A stretch of DNA of 64,000 bases, taken from NCBI GenBank assembly GCA_017473165.1, contig JAFUNA010000031.1, forward strand, positions 1-64,000, in the 5' to 3' direction. This stretch comes from Clostridia bacterium (GTDB lineage Bacteria; Bacillota; Clostridia; Oscillospirales; Acutalibacteraceae). This document shows, piece by piece, positions 24,504 through 33,183 of this stretch. A program made the position numbers and the translations under genes. Each line of letters begins with the position of its first letter. The first letter of the stretch is position 1. The notes below the pieces were generated by a model. It saw only the letters and a list, made by a program, of their open reading frames with translations. It had not been told where the DNA came from and did no database searches.

Positions 24504-25022
24504 ATCAGCAGCAAAGAACAGCAAATCAATGAGGAAATCCGCGACAAAGAAATCCGTGTAATTTCAGACGACGGCGAGCAGCTGGGCATCATGTCCGCAT
24601 CAGAGGCTCTCAAAATTGCCGAAAGCAGAAATCTTGACCTTGTTAAGATTGCTCCCATGGCAAAGCCCCCCGTTTGCAAAATCATGGACTACGGCAAGTT
24701 CCGCTTTGAGAAGGCAAAGAAAGAGAAAGAAGCAAAGAAAAATCAGAAGATTATCGAAATTAAAGAAATCAGACTTTCTCTTAACATCGATACCCATGAT
24801 TTCGAAACAAAAATCAACCATGCCCGCAAGTTCATTGCAGCAGGCAACAAGGTTAAGGTTTCCATTCGTTTCAGAGGCCGTGAAATGGCTCATCCCGAGC
24901 TCGGTCTTGTAATTATGAAACGCTGCTCGGAAGCCCTTGAAGACTGTGCCTCTGTTGAAAAAGCAGCAAAGCTTGAAGGCAGACAGATGCTGATGTTCCT
25001 GGCTCCGAAAAACACAAAGTAA
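24504..25022 (+). CDS. infC: Translation initiation factor IF-3, AUC start
   Basis: A 172-residue factor that binds the 30S subunit, blocks premature 50S joining and proofreads the start codon. N-domain: EEIRDKEIRVISDDGEQLGI then SEALKIAESRNLDLVKIAP; linker rich in Lys; C-domain ending GRQMLMFLAPKNTK. The first in-frame ATG (24591) would cut off the conserved N-terminus. The frame is intact back to ATC at 24504, seven bases after a strong GGAGGTG site. Non-AUG starts are typical of infC and let IF-3 repress its own translation. It leads the infC-rpmI-rplT operon. Confidence 0.93.
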   Translation: MSSKEQQINEEIRDKEIRVISDDGEQLGIMSASEALKIAESRNLDLVKIAPMAKPPVCKIMDYGKFRFEKAKKEKEAKKNQKIIEIKEIRLSLNIDTHDFETKINHARKFIAAGNKVKVSIRFRGREMAHPELGLVIMKRCSEALEDCASVEKAAKLEGRQMLMFLAPKNTK

Positions 25023-25051
25023 AGGTTTAAATTATTAAGGAGGAAATAACC

Positions 25052-25249
25052 ATGCCTAAAATTAAGACCCACAGCGGCGCAAAGAAGCGCTTCAAGATTT
25101 CAAAGAACGGCAAGCCCATGCGCGCACATGCTTACAAGTCACACATTCTCAACAAGAAGTCAACAAAGCGTAAGAGAAATCTTCGCAAGACAGCTGTTGC
25201 TGACGTTACAAACTGCAAGCAGATCAAGCGTCTTGTTCCCTATAAATAA
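25052..25249 (+). CDS. rpmI: 50S ribosomal protein L35
   Basis: A 65-residue, very basic protein of the usual L35 length, beginning [20 protein letters not shown] with the [16 protein letters not shown] core. It sits in the 50S subunit. Start ATG follows AAGGAGGAAA. Second gene of infC-rpmI-rplT, with the codon bias of ribosomal proteins. Confidence 0.98.
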   Translation: MPKIKTHSGAKKRFKISKNGKPMRAHAYKSHILNKKSTKRKRNLRKTAVADVTNCKQIKRLVPYK

Positions 25250-25294
25250 TATCGGAACTTAAAACCAATTAACAATTAACGGAGGATATTAAAA

Positions 25295-25651
25295 ATGGCT
25301 CGTATTAAAGGCGCTATCATGACGCGCAAGAGAAGAAATAAAGTACTCAAGATGGCTAAGGGCTACTACGGCTCAAAGAGCACACTTTTCAAGACAGCTA
25401 AACAGGCTGTTATGAAGAGCGGCAACTATGCATATATCGGCAGAAAGCAGAAGAAGAGAGATTTCCGTCGTCTTTGGATCACTCGTATTTCAGCTGCTTG
25501 CAAGATGAACGGCATGAACTATTCATCATTCATCAACGGCCTCAAGAAGGCAGACATCAACCTCAACAGAAAGATGCTTGCTGAAATCGCTGTTGCTGAT
25601 CCCGCAGCATTCACTGCTCTTACCGAAAAGGCAAAGGCAGCTCTTAACTAA
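25295..25651 (+). CDS. rplT: 50S ribosomal protein L20
   Basis: A 118-residue basic protein with the L20 pattern [40 protein letters not shown] and [20 protein letters not shown]. It is an early assembly protein of the 50S subunit and in Firmicutes also binds the infC leader to limit its own operon. Start ATG follows ACGGAGGA. Last of the three operon genes, followed by a strong hairpin. Confidence 0.98.
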   Translation: MARIKGAIMTRKRRNKVLKMAKGYYGSKSTLFKTAKQAVMKSGNYAYIGRKQKKRDFRRLWITRISAACKMNGMNYSSFINGLKKADINLNRKMLAEIAVADPAAFTALTEKAKAALN

Positions 25652-25664
25652 TCATAGAAGCTTT

Positions 25665-25712
25665 ATCAGAGATGTGACGCCATGTTACATCTCTGATTGT
25701 GTTTATTTTTGT
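25665..25712 (+). terminator. Terminator of infC-rpmI-rplT
   Basis: ATCAGAGATGT (25665-25675) pairs perfectly with ACATCTCTGAT (25687-25697) and is followed by TGTGTTTATTTTTG. Confidence 0.85.
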
Positions 25713-25738
25713 TTGTTTTAACCTGTGATTTTCACGGG

Positions 25739-25818
25739 TATATTGTGTTTTTGCAAGGGAATTTGCGTGTCGGATTGCAGAATTTTCTGTCATAATCCGA
25801 CGAAAAAAACACAATATA
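25739..25818. repeat. Long nested inverted repeat before the SpoU methyltransferase gene
   Basis: TATATTGTGTTTTT (25739-25752) is the exact inverse complement of AAAAACACAATATA (25805-25818). Within lies GTCGGATT (25769-25776) against AATCCGAC (25794-25801), and CAGA/TCTG inside that. The whole 80-bp block folds as one long hairpin with an internal loop. It lies 50 bases before the next start codon and could be a structured leader or a small mobile repeat. Confidence 0.6.
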
Positions 25819-25868
25819 AAAGGTATCAAATATTTAAACATTATAACGAAATTTGTAGTGAGTTTGGT

Positions 25869-26651
25869 ATGGAAAAGATAACTGCACGCACAAACGATAA
25901 AATAAAATATGCCGTCCGTCTTGGAGAAAGTGCTTCGCTCCGAAAAGAGGCAGGGGAATTTTTTCTCGAGGGCGCACGGCTCTGCAGCGATGCCGTTCAG
26001 ACGGGCATCGTGATTAAGCAGGCGTTTTTCACCGCAAAGGCACTCTGGAAATATTCCGACTATGTTGATGACATAATCGCAAAAAGCGGCATATGCTATG
26101 AAATAAGCGCAGAGGTTTCGCAAAAGCTTTCGGGAACGGAAAATCCGCAGGGCGTTTTCTGCATTTGCGAAGCAAAGAAGCAGCCCGATGCCGACGAAAT
26201 CAGACCTGACGGAAAATATATTGCACTCGAAAATCTTCAGGACCCCTCAAATCTCGGGGCGGTCTGCCGAAGTGCCGAGGCTCTGGGTCTTGACGGGCTC
26301 ATAGTCAGCGGCGGCTGCGATATCTATAATCCGAAGGCTCTGCGTGCGGCGATGGGCTCGTCGCTGCGAATGAACGTTGTTTCAACCGAAAATCTCGGCG
26401 ATTTGATAGATTCGGCAAATTCCAAAGGAATGCTGACTCTGGCTTCCGTTCCGAGGAACACGGCAACCGATATCAGAACCGTTTCAATGAACGGCGGAGT
26501 TATCTGCTGCGTTGGCAACGAAGGCTCGGGTCTGACCGCGGAAACGATTGAAAAATGCAAGCTGCAGGTGGTTATTCCCATGAGCGGCAGAGCGGAATCC
26601 TTCAATGCTTCGGCTGCGGCGGCAATTCTTGCGTGGGAGCTGATGCGATGA
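25869..26651 (+). CDS. SpoU/TrmH family RNA 2'-O-methyltransferase
   Basis: A 260-residue enzyme of the SpoU group, cytosolic and SAM-dependent. N-terminal substrate domain: EGARLCSDAVQTGIVIKQAFF; catalytic knot: ALENLQDPSNLGAVCRSAEALGLDG, CCVGNEGSGLTAETIEKC and VVIPMSGRAESFNASAAAAIL. Genes of this type follow rplT in many Clostridia. Its exact rRNA or tRNA target is not clear. The start ATG 25869 has only a weak ribosome site; the upstream open frame is not protein-like. Its stop overlaps the dprA start (ATGA), so they are coupled. Confidence 0.9.
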   Translation: MEKITARTNDKIKYAVRLGESASLRKEAGEFFLEGARLCSDAVQTGIVIKQAFFTAKALWKYSDYVDDIIAKSGICYEISAEVSQKLSGTENPQGVFCICEAKKQPDADEIRPDGKYIALENLQDPSNLGAVCRSAEALGLDGLIVSGGCDIYNPKALRAAMGSSLRMNVVSTENLGDLIDSANSKGMLTLASVPRNTATDIRTVSMNGGVICCVGNEGSGLTAETIEKCKLQVVIPMSGRAESFNASAAAAILAWELMR

Positions 26652-27790
26652 ACGGAAAGAAATACTGGATTTGGCTTTCAGCGGTGCTGGGTGCGGGAGC
26701 AAGGGTTGATGAAATCCTCTCGGCATATCCCGACCCCAAAAAGCTTTTTGAGGCAACCGAAACCGAAAGAATCGTTTCGGGAGTGTTTACACGCCGCCAG
26801 CTTCAGAAAATGAACGAAACAAGGCTTTCCGATGCCGAAAACACAATTTCGGTCTGCCAAAGAAACGGCTGGAATGTTGTTGTGCCGACGGATATTGCTT
26901 ATCCTGCTGGGCTGCGAAAGCTTCCCGACAAACCCCTTGTGCTCTATGTTGACGGCGACATAAGCTGTCTGCGGGGCAGGGTTATCGTCGGAGTTGTCGG
27001 CACACGCAAGCCGAGCTACGAAAGCATCGCAGTTGCCCGAAGAATAAGCGGCGATCTTGCGGTGGCGGGAGTGGTTGTTGTCAGCGGCGGAGCTCTGGGT
27101 ATCGACAGTGCGGCTCACGAGGGAGCTCTTTCAAAAAAGGGCAAAACCGTTTGTGTTCTCGGCTGCGGACTCGGTACGGATTACCTCATGGAAAACGAGG
27201 CTCTGCGCAGAGATATAAGCAAAAACGGTGCACTTGTTACGGAATATCCGCCTTTTACCAAGGCGTCAAGATACACCTTCCCCGAAAGAAACAGAATTAT
27301 TTCCGGCATGAGCCACGGCTTGCTGGTTGTTGAAGCGGGAGCAAAAAGCGGCTCGCTGATAACCGCAAAGCGTGCGAATGAGCAGGGCAGGGATGTTTTT
27401 GCAATCCCCGGCAGCGTTCTGATTTCCGCTTATACGGGCGTGAACAGCCTGATAAAAGACGGAGCAAAGGCGGTAACGAATGCAAGGGATATTCTCGAAA
27501 CCTATGCGGCGATGTATCCCGACAGACTGGATTTATCCGCCGTTGAGGAAAAGCCCGTTGAAGCCGACCCGAAGCCCGAAAAGAAAAAACCACGAAAAAA
27601 GCTTGTGAGCGGAATGGGCGGCGATGCGGACACAATTCTCAACCTTCTCGGTTATGAGCCCATGCACCCCGATGACCTCTGTGCCGAAAGCGGACTTCCC
27701 ATGCCGAAGGTCATAACGGCACTTTTACAGCTTGAAATCGGCGATCTGATAGAACAGACCGGCGGAAAATTATATGTTTTGAAAGATTAA
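26648..27790 (+). CDS. dprA: DNA processing protein DprA
   Basis: A 380-residue protein that loads RecA on incoming single-stranded DNA during transformation. The Rossmann-like core has VGVVGTRKPSYES, VVVSGGALGIDSAAHEGAL, LGCGLGTDYLMENEAL, FPERNRIISGMS and VEAGAKSGSLITAKRANEQGR, all DprA hallmarks. A lysine-rich linker follows and then a C-terminal winged-helix-like DML1-type domain (DADTILNLLGYEPMHPDDLC). The start overlaps the SpoU gene stop. The order dprA-topA-trmFO is conserved in Firmicutes. Alone it does not prove competence; no com genes are in the window. Confidence 0.95.
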   Translation: MNGKKYWIWLSAVLGAGARVDEILSAYPDPKKLFEATETERIVSGVFTRRQLQKMNETRLSDAENTISVCQRNGWNVVVPTDIAYPAGLRKLPDKPLVLYVDGDISCLRGRVIVGVVGTRKPSYESIAVARRISGDLAVAGVVVVSGGALGIDSAAHEGALSKKGKTVCVLGCGLGTDYLMENEALRRDISKNGALVTEYPPFTKASRYTFPERNRIISGMSHGLLVVEAGAKSGSLITAKRANEQGRDVFAIPGSVLISAYTGVNSLIKDGAKAVTNARDILETYAAMYPDRLDLSAVEEKPVEADPKPEKKKPRKKLVSGMGGDADTILNLLGYEPMHPDDLCAESGLPMPKVITALLQLEIGDLIEQTGGKLYVLKD

Positions 27791-27811
27791 TTTTTAACAG
27801 GAGAAAAATCA

Positions 27812-29914
27812 ATGTCTAAACTTATCATAGTTGAGTCCCCTGCAAAGGCAAATACAATCAAAAAATACCTCGGAAAGGACTTCGAGGTTGTTGCATCAAA
27901 GGGTCACGTCAGAGATTTGCCCGCTGCAAAGCTCAGCGTTGACGTGAAGAATAATTTTGCACCCAAATATGCTCTCATAAAAGGCAAGGAGAAGCTTGTC
28001 AAGGAGCTTAAGGATATGGTCGACAGCAGCGAAGCCGTTTATCTCGCAGCCGACCCCGACCGTGAGGGAGAAGCAATTTCGTGGCATCTTGCAACGGTGC
28101 TCGGTCTTGACCTTAACAAGAAAAACCGTGTCACCTTCAACGAAATCACAAAAACGGGCATTGCAAACGGCATGGCTAACCCCCAGAAGGTTAACATAGA
28201 CCTCGTTAATGCACAGCAGGCAAGAAGAATTCTTGACCGCCTTGTGGGCTACAGATTGAGCCCCTTTGTTTCCCAGAAAATCAGAAGGGGACTTTCCGCA
28301 GGCAGAGTGCAGAGCGTAGCGGTAAGACTTATTGTTGACCGTGAGGAAGAAATCAATGCCTTCAAGCCCGAGGAATACTGGATTCTTGAGGCAAAGCTTG
28401 CAACCGCCCAGAGAAGAACCTTCACCGCAACCCTTTATTCCGACGAAAACGGCAAAATCAAGATTTCCGACGAGGCACAGGCAAAGAAATACCTTGAACG
28501 CCTTGACGGTGCAGACTATGAAGTCAAGTCTGTCAAAAAGGGTACAAGAAAAAAGAATCCCGCACCTCCCTTCATCACCTCAACCCTTCAGCAGGAGGCT
28601 TCAAGAAAGCTCGGATTTCAAGCTGAAAGAACAATGAGAGCCGCACAGGAGCTTTACGAAGGTGTTAACGTTAAGGGCACGGGCATGGTCGGTCTTATAA
28701 CCTACATGAGAACCGATTCACTCCGAATTTCCGAAGAAGCAAGGGCAGCGGCAGGAGATTTTATTGCAAAAACCTACGGCAAAGAATATCTTCCCGAAAA
28801 GCCCGTATATTATAAATCAAGAGCGAATGCACAGGACGGTCACGAAGCAATCAGACCTTCAATTCCGTCGCTCACTCCCGACGACGTAAAGAGCAGCCTT
28901 ACAGCTGACCAGTATAAGCTCTATAATCTTATCTGGAAGCGTTTCATGGCAAGCCTTATGGCAAGCTGCGTGCAGAACACAGTTAAGGCGGAGGTTCTTG
29001 CATCAAAGAACGGCAGCGAAAAGGAATTCTGCATCTTCACCGCAGCGGGCTATTCAATCAAGTTTGACGGCTTCACAAAAATCTATGACTTTCCCGAGGA
29101 GGATGCCGAAAAGGGCGTTCTTCCCGAAATCAAGGCAGAAGAAAAGCTCAAGCTTCGTGAGCTGATTCCCAATCAGCATTTCACCCAGCCTCCCGCACGC
29201 TTCACCGAAGCATCGCTCATCAAAGAGCTCGAAGAAAACGGCGTGGGCAGACCCTCAACCTACGCAACAATTCTTTCAACAATCATCAAGAGGGGCTATG
29301 TTCAGAGAAAGGCAAAGCAGCTTGCTCCCACGGAGCTCGGCATGGCAATCACGGGACTCCTCAAGGATAAATTCCCCAAAATCGTTAACACCAAATTTAC
29401 CGCACAGATGGAAACCAACCTCGACAAGGTAGGTTGCGGCGAAGAGGATTACGTTAAGATGCTTGACGAATTCTACAGCGATTTTGAGAAAAATCTCGAC
29501 AAAGCCAAGGTTGAGATGAAGAATGTCAAAATTCAGCTCGAGGAAGATACAACCGACATTCCCTGCGACAAGTGCGGCAGAATGATGGTCATAAAAACCG
29601 GCAGATACGGCAGATTCCTTGCCTGCCCCGGTTATCCCGAATGCAAAAACGCAAAGCCGCTTATTGTTAACACGGGAGCAAAATGTCCCGTCTGCGGCGG
29701 CGAAATAATCGAAAGAAAATCCAAAAAGGGTCACACCTTCTACGGCTGCGGAAACTGGCCCAAGTGCAACTTCATGAGCTGGGATGCTCCCGCAGGTGAG
29801 GATTGTCCCAAATGCGGCAAAACCCTTTTCAAGAAGAAGGGCGGCAAGACAATCTGCATGGCAGAGGGCTGCGGCTACGAAAAGTCATCAGGAAAGAAAA
29901 AGAGCGATGAATAA
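27812..29914 (+). CDS. topA: DNA topoisomerase I
   Basis: A 700-residue type IA topoisomerase that relaxes negative supercoils. The TOPRIM domain opens with KLIIVESPAKANTIKKYLG and has the acidic triad region LAADPDREGEAISWHL; the active tyrosine is in GLITYMRTDSLRIS. The C-terminus has three zinc ribbons (CDKCGRMMVIKTG..., CPVCGGEII..., CPKCGKTLF...), each with two cysteine pairs. Length is normal for Clostridia. Start ATG follows CAGGAGAAA. It overlaps trmFO by eight bases. Confidence 0.97.
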   Translation: MSKLIIVESPAKANTIKKYLGKDFEVVASKGHVRDLPAAKLSVDVKNNFAPKYALIKGKEKLVKELKDMVDSSEAVYLAADPDREGEAISWHLATVLGLDLNKKNRVTFNEITKTGIANGMANPQKVNIDLVNAQQARRILDRLVGYRLSPFVSQKIRRGLSAGRVQSVAVRLIVDREEEINAFKPEEYWILEAKLATAQRRTFTATLYSDENGKIKISDEAQAKKYLERLDGADYEVKSVKKGTRKKNPAPPFITSTLQQEASRKLGFQAERTMRAAQELYEGVNVKGTGMVGLITYMRTDSLRISEEARAAAGDFIAKTYGKEYLPEKPVYYKSRANAQDGHEAIRPSIPSLTPDDVKSSLTADQYKLYNLIWKRFMASLMASCVQNTVKAEVLASKNGSEKEFCIFTAAGYSIKFDGFTKIYDFPEEDAEKGVLPEIKAEEKLKLRELIPNQHFTQPPARFTEASLIKELEENGVGRPSTYATILSTIIKRGYVQRKAKQLAPTELGMAITGLLKDKFPKIVNTKFTAQMETNLDKVGCGEEDYVKMLDEFYSDFEKNLDKAKVEMKNVKIQLEEDTTDIPCDKCGRMMVIKTGRYGRFLACPGYPECKNAKPLIVNTGAKCPVCGGEIIERKSKKGHTFYGCGNWPKCNFMSWDAPAGEDCPKCGKTLFKKKGGKTICMAEGCGYEKSSGKKKSDE

Positions 29915-31214
29915 GGTTAAAATAATCGGCGGCGGCTTTGCGGGCGTTGAGGCGGCATGGCAGCTTGCAAACAGGGGAATAGAGGTTGAGCTTTATGAGA
30001 TGAAGCCCGTTAAGTTTTCCCCTGCCCATTCGGGCGAAGGGCTTGCGGAGCTTGTCTGCTCAAATTCCTTCAAGGCAATGCGTCTTGGCTGTGCGGCAGG
30101 AATGCTCAAGGCAGAAATGGAGCTTATGGGCTCACTCTGCGTTGAATGTGCAAAGGCAACGGCTGTGCCCGCAGGCGGAGCACTGGCGGTTGACAGAGAT
30201 AAATTTTCCGCACTTGTAACCGAAAAAATCCTTTCGAGAAAAGAAATTACCCTTATACGTGAGGAAATCACCGAAATCCCCGACGGCGTTGTGATTATCG
30301 CCGCAGGACCTCTTGCGTCAGAGGGAATTTCCGAAAAAATAAAGGAGCTTTGCGGCGGTAACCTGAGCTTTTTTGATGCTGCCGCACCCATCGTAACCGC
30401 AGAAAGCATCAACCTTGAAAAAGCCTTCATGCAGTCAAGATATGACCGAGGTGACCCCGAGGATTATATCAACTGCCCGATGAATAAGGAAGAGTACGAG
30501 GCGTTTTACGAGGCACTTGTCAATGCGGAGAGTGCTCCCACCCACGAATTCGACAAGAAAAAGGGCGTTTATGAGGGCTGTATGCCCATTGAGGTTATGG
30601 CGTCGAGAGGGCACGACACAATCCGTTTCGGTCCGATGAAGCCTTCGGGACTTCTTGACCCGAGGACAGGTCACAGACCCTGGGCAAACCTCCAGCTCCG
30701 CAAAGAAAATACCGCAGGAACGATGTATAATCTTGTGGGATTTCAGACAAACTTAAAATTCGGTGAGCAAAAGAGTGTTTTCTCAATGATTCCCGCTCTG
30801 GAGAATGCCGAATTTGTACGCTACGGCGTAATGCACCGCAACACCTTCATTGATTCGCCCCGACTTCTCGGCAGCGATTTCGGCTTCAAAGCAAAAGAAG
30901 GACTTTATTTTGCGGGACAGATAACGGGCGTTGAGGGCTATATGGAATCCGCCGCATCGGGAATTCTTGCGGGCATCAATGCCGCAAACCGAATTCTCGG
31001 CAAAGAGGTTTTTGTGCCCTCGGAGCTTACAATGACGGGTGCACTTGCACGCTATATCAGCGACGGCAGCGTAAAGAATTTTCAGCCCATGGGTGCAAGC
31101 TTCGGGCTTCTGCCTTCGCTTGACGAAAAAATCAGAGATAAAAAGCTTCGCTATGAGGCACTTGCCGAAAGAGGTCTGAATGCTTTAAAAGAACAAATTC
31201 AAATTAATAAATAA
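29907..31214 (+). CDS. trmFO: Methylenetetrahydrofolate-tRNA (uracil-54-C5)-methyltransferase TrmFO
   Basis: A 435-residue FAD/folate-dependent enzyme that makes ribothymidine at position 54 of tRNAs. The dinucleotide fold is at the start (VKIIGGGFAGVEAAWQLANRG); family motifs ELVCSNSFKAMR, PAGGALAVDRDKFS, CPMNKEEYEAFYEAL and YFAGQITGVEGYMESAASG are present. The start ATG 29907 lies inside the last codons of topA; the frame is open further upstream but only as an overlap with topA. Co-transcription with topA is typical. Confidence 0.97.
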   Translation: MNKVKIIGGGFAGVEAAWQLANRGIEVELYEMKPVKFSPAHSGEGLAELVCSNSFKAMRLGCAAGMLKAEMELMGSLCVECAKATAVPAGGALAVDRDKFSALVTEKILSRKEITLIREEITEIPDGVVIIAAGPLASEGISEKIKELCGGNLSFFDAAAPIVTAESINLEKAFMQSRYDRGDPEDYINCPMNKEEYEAFYEALVNAESAPTHEFDKKKGVYEGCMPIEVMASRGHDTIRFGPMKPSGLLDPRTGHRPWANLQLRKENTAGTMYNLVGFQTNLKFGEQKSVFSMIPALENAEFVRYGVMHRNTFIDSPRLLGSDFGFKAKEGLYFAGQITGVEGYMESAASGILAGINAANRILGKEVFVPSELTMTGALARYISDGSVKNFQPMGASFGLLPSLDEKIRDKKLRYEALAERGLNALKEQIQINK

Positions 31215-31256
31215 TTTTTGTAACCGTAACGGTTCCATTTTAACGGAGGAATGTTC

Positions 31257-31481
31257 GTGATACTTGAAAAATTGATTTCATTGATTTGTGATGAACTCGG
31301 CTATGACGAGGATAAATTTGATGAGGACACCGCCATGAGCGAGCTTGTGGGCGATGACCTTGAGCTGCAGGAGCTTATTTCCGCAGCAGAAAACGAGTTT
31401 GATGTTGAAATCGGCGATGCAGACGGCGACACAACCGTCGGTGAGCTTGCCGAAATGATTGAGGAGTATATCAATTCCTGA
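31257..31481 (+). CDS. Acyl carrier protein-like protein lacking the attachment serine
   Basis: A 74-residue acidic four-helix protein with the overall pattern and position of acyl carrier protein (next to rnc and before smc, as in many Firmicutes). The segment that should read GxDSL, where phosphopantetheine is attached to Ser, is here VGDDLELQEL: the serine is replaced by aspartate. The second helix (ELISAAENEFDVEIGDAD) and third (TTVGELAEMIEEYI) are ACP-like. It should not carry acyl chains in the usual way. The start is GTG 31257, seven bases after GGAGG; ATG 31251 is too close to that site. Whether a canonical acpP exists elsewhere cannot be seen. Confidence 0.8.
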   Translation: MILEKLISLICDELGYDEDKFDEDTAMSELVGDDLELQELISAAENEFDVEIGDADGDTTVGELAEMIEEYINS

Positions 31482-31496
31482 GAAAGGAAGAAGAAA

Positions 31497-32177
31497 ATGA
31501 ACGAAAGTCTGGCAAAGCTCCAGGAGAATCTGGGCTATCGATTCAAGGATATCGAGCTGCTCAAAACCGCTCTGACCCATTCATCCTACGCCAACGAAAA
31601 GGGTGAGGGAGTTATATGCAACGAGCGTCTTGAGTTTCTCGGAGATTCGATTCTCGGCTTTGTTTCGGCAAAGTATTTTTATGAAAATTACAGCAATCTG
31701 CCCGAGGGAGAGCTGACAAAGCACAGGGCGGCAAGGGTCTGTGAAAATGCTCTCTGCGTGTTTGCAAAGGAGCTTGAAATCGGTCCCGCACTCCGTCTTG
31801 GCAAGGGCGAAACAAGAATGGGCGGCAGAGAAAGACCTTCAATTCTTGCCGATGCATTTGAGGCGGTGCTTGCGGCGGTGTTTCTTGACGGCGGTCTTGA
31901 CGAGGCAAGCAAAATCGTTTTGAGATTTATTCCCAGACACGATGTTATTGAGGAGGTCAGGGACTACAAAACCATCCTTCAGGAGGTTGTTCAGCGTAAC
32001 CGTGAGGAGCACGTTGAATATGTTGTGGTTGACGCATCGGGTCCCGACCATGCAAAGACCTTTACCGTTGAGGTGCACCTTAACAGCAACGTTATCGGCA
32101 GCGGCACGGGCAAAAGCAAAAAGCTTGCGGAGCAGCATGCGGCAAAGGAAGCCCTTGCTCTTATGGGAATAAAATGA
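31497..32177 (+). CDS. rnc: Ribonuclease III
   Basis: A 226-residue double-strand-specific endonuclease that processes rRNA precursors and structured mRNAs. The catalytic signature NERLEFLGDSILGFVSAKYF (about residues 41-60) and a second metal site DAFEAVLAAVFLD are intact; the dsRNA-binding domain covers about 155-225, ending KLAEQHAAKEALALM. Start ATG follows AAAGGAAGAAG. It follows the ACP-like gene and overlaps the radical SAM gene by four bases. Confidence 0.96.
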   Translation: MNESLAKLQENLGYRFKDIELLKTALTHSSYANEKGEGVICNERLEFLGDSILGFVSAKYFYENYSNLPEGELTKHRAARVCENALCVFAKELEIGPALRLGKGETRMGGRERPSILADAFEAVLAAVFLDGGLDEASKIVLRFIPRHDVIEEVRDYKTILQEVVQRNREEHVEYVVVDASGPDHAKTFTVEVHLNSNVIGSGTGKSKKLAEQHAAKEALALMGIK

Positions 32178-33175
32178 AGCACGTTAACATAGCACTTTTT
32201 GTTGTGCACAAGGGTTGTCCGCATATGTGCTCGTTCTGCAATCAGCGCAGCATTTCGGGCAGCCAAAAGGACATTACCCCCGATGACGTGCATTCAGCCG
32301 CACAGACCGCAATCGCAACGCTTTCCGAGCGTGAGGCGGCGGGCGGAGAAATTGCCTTTTTCGGCGGCAGCTTCACCATGGTTGAAAGGGATTATATGAT
32401 ATCCCTGCTTCGTGCGGCTTATGAATACATAGAAAAAGGAATTTTCAAGGGCATAAGAATTTCAACCCGACCCGACGGAATTTCCGATGAAATCTGCACA
32501 ATTCTCAAAAAATACGGCGTAACTGCCGTTGAGCTTGGAGCGCAGAGCCTTGACGAGCGTGTGCTTGCCCTTAACGAGAGGGGTCACACCTCAAAGCAGG
32601 TTGAGGATGCCTGCAGAATGCTGAAAAATTACGGCTTTGAGGTCGGTTTGCAGATGATGACGGGGCTTTACGGCTCGGAGGATACCGACAGTCTTGAAAC
32701 TGCAGAAAAAGTTGTTGCTCTTGCTCCCGATACGGTAAGAATTTATCCTACCGTTGTAATAAAGGGCACAAAGCTTCACGATTTGATGCTCAAAGGAGAA
32801 TTTATTCCGAAAGGGATTAACGAAACCGCAGACCTTTGCGCAAAGCTTATCCCGATGTTTGAAAATGCGGGTATAAAGGTCATAAGAGTGGGACTCCATT
32901 CGGGCGGCGGAGTTGAAGAGGGCTTTGCGGGCGGAGCTTATCACCCCGCTTTGCGTGAAATCTGCGAGGGCAGAATTTATTATAACAACGCACTTTCAGA
33001 GCTCCAAAAACAGCCGAAAGGGAAATATATTCTTTGCGTTAACCCCAAAGAAATTTCCAAAATGACAGGACAGAAGAAAGAGAATCTGACAAAACTCCGT
33101 GAAAGGGGCTATGACTGCACGGTTTCTGCGTGCGACGGGCTGCCGAAATACGGAGTTGAAATACGAAAAGGTTAG
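32174..33175 (+). CDS. Elp3-like radical SAM protein
   Basis: A 333-residue radical SAM enzyme with the cluster motif CPHMCSFCNQR (about residues 15-25), GGSFTMVERDYM and the YxTxRPDG-like element RISTRPDGISDE, as in the Elp3-related family. It lacks an acetyltransferase domain. Genes of this family sit between rnc and smc in many Clostridia. Its substrate is not known to me. The start overlaps the rnc stop (ATGA), and smc follows nine bases after its stop, so the three form one operon. Confidence 0.88.
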   Translation: MKHVNIALFVVHKGCPHMCSFCNQRSISGSQKDITPDDVHSAAQTAIATLSEREAAGGEIAFFGGSFTMVERDYMISLLRAAYEYIEKGIFKGIRISTRPDGISDEICTILKKYGVTAVELGAQSLDERVLALNERGHTSKQVEDACRMLKNYGFEVGLQMMTGLYGSEDTDSLETAEKVVALAPDTVRIYPTVVIKGTKLHDLMLKGEFIPKGINETADLCAKLIPMFENAGIKVIRVGLHSGGGVEEGFAGGAYHPALREICEGRIYYNNALSELQKQPKGKYILCVNPKEISKMTGQKKENLTKLRERGYDCTVSACDGLPKYGVEIRKG

Positions 33176-33183
33176 GTATTCAG

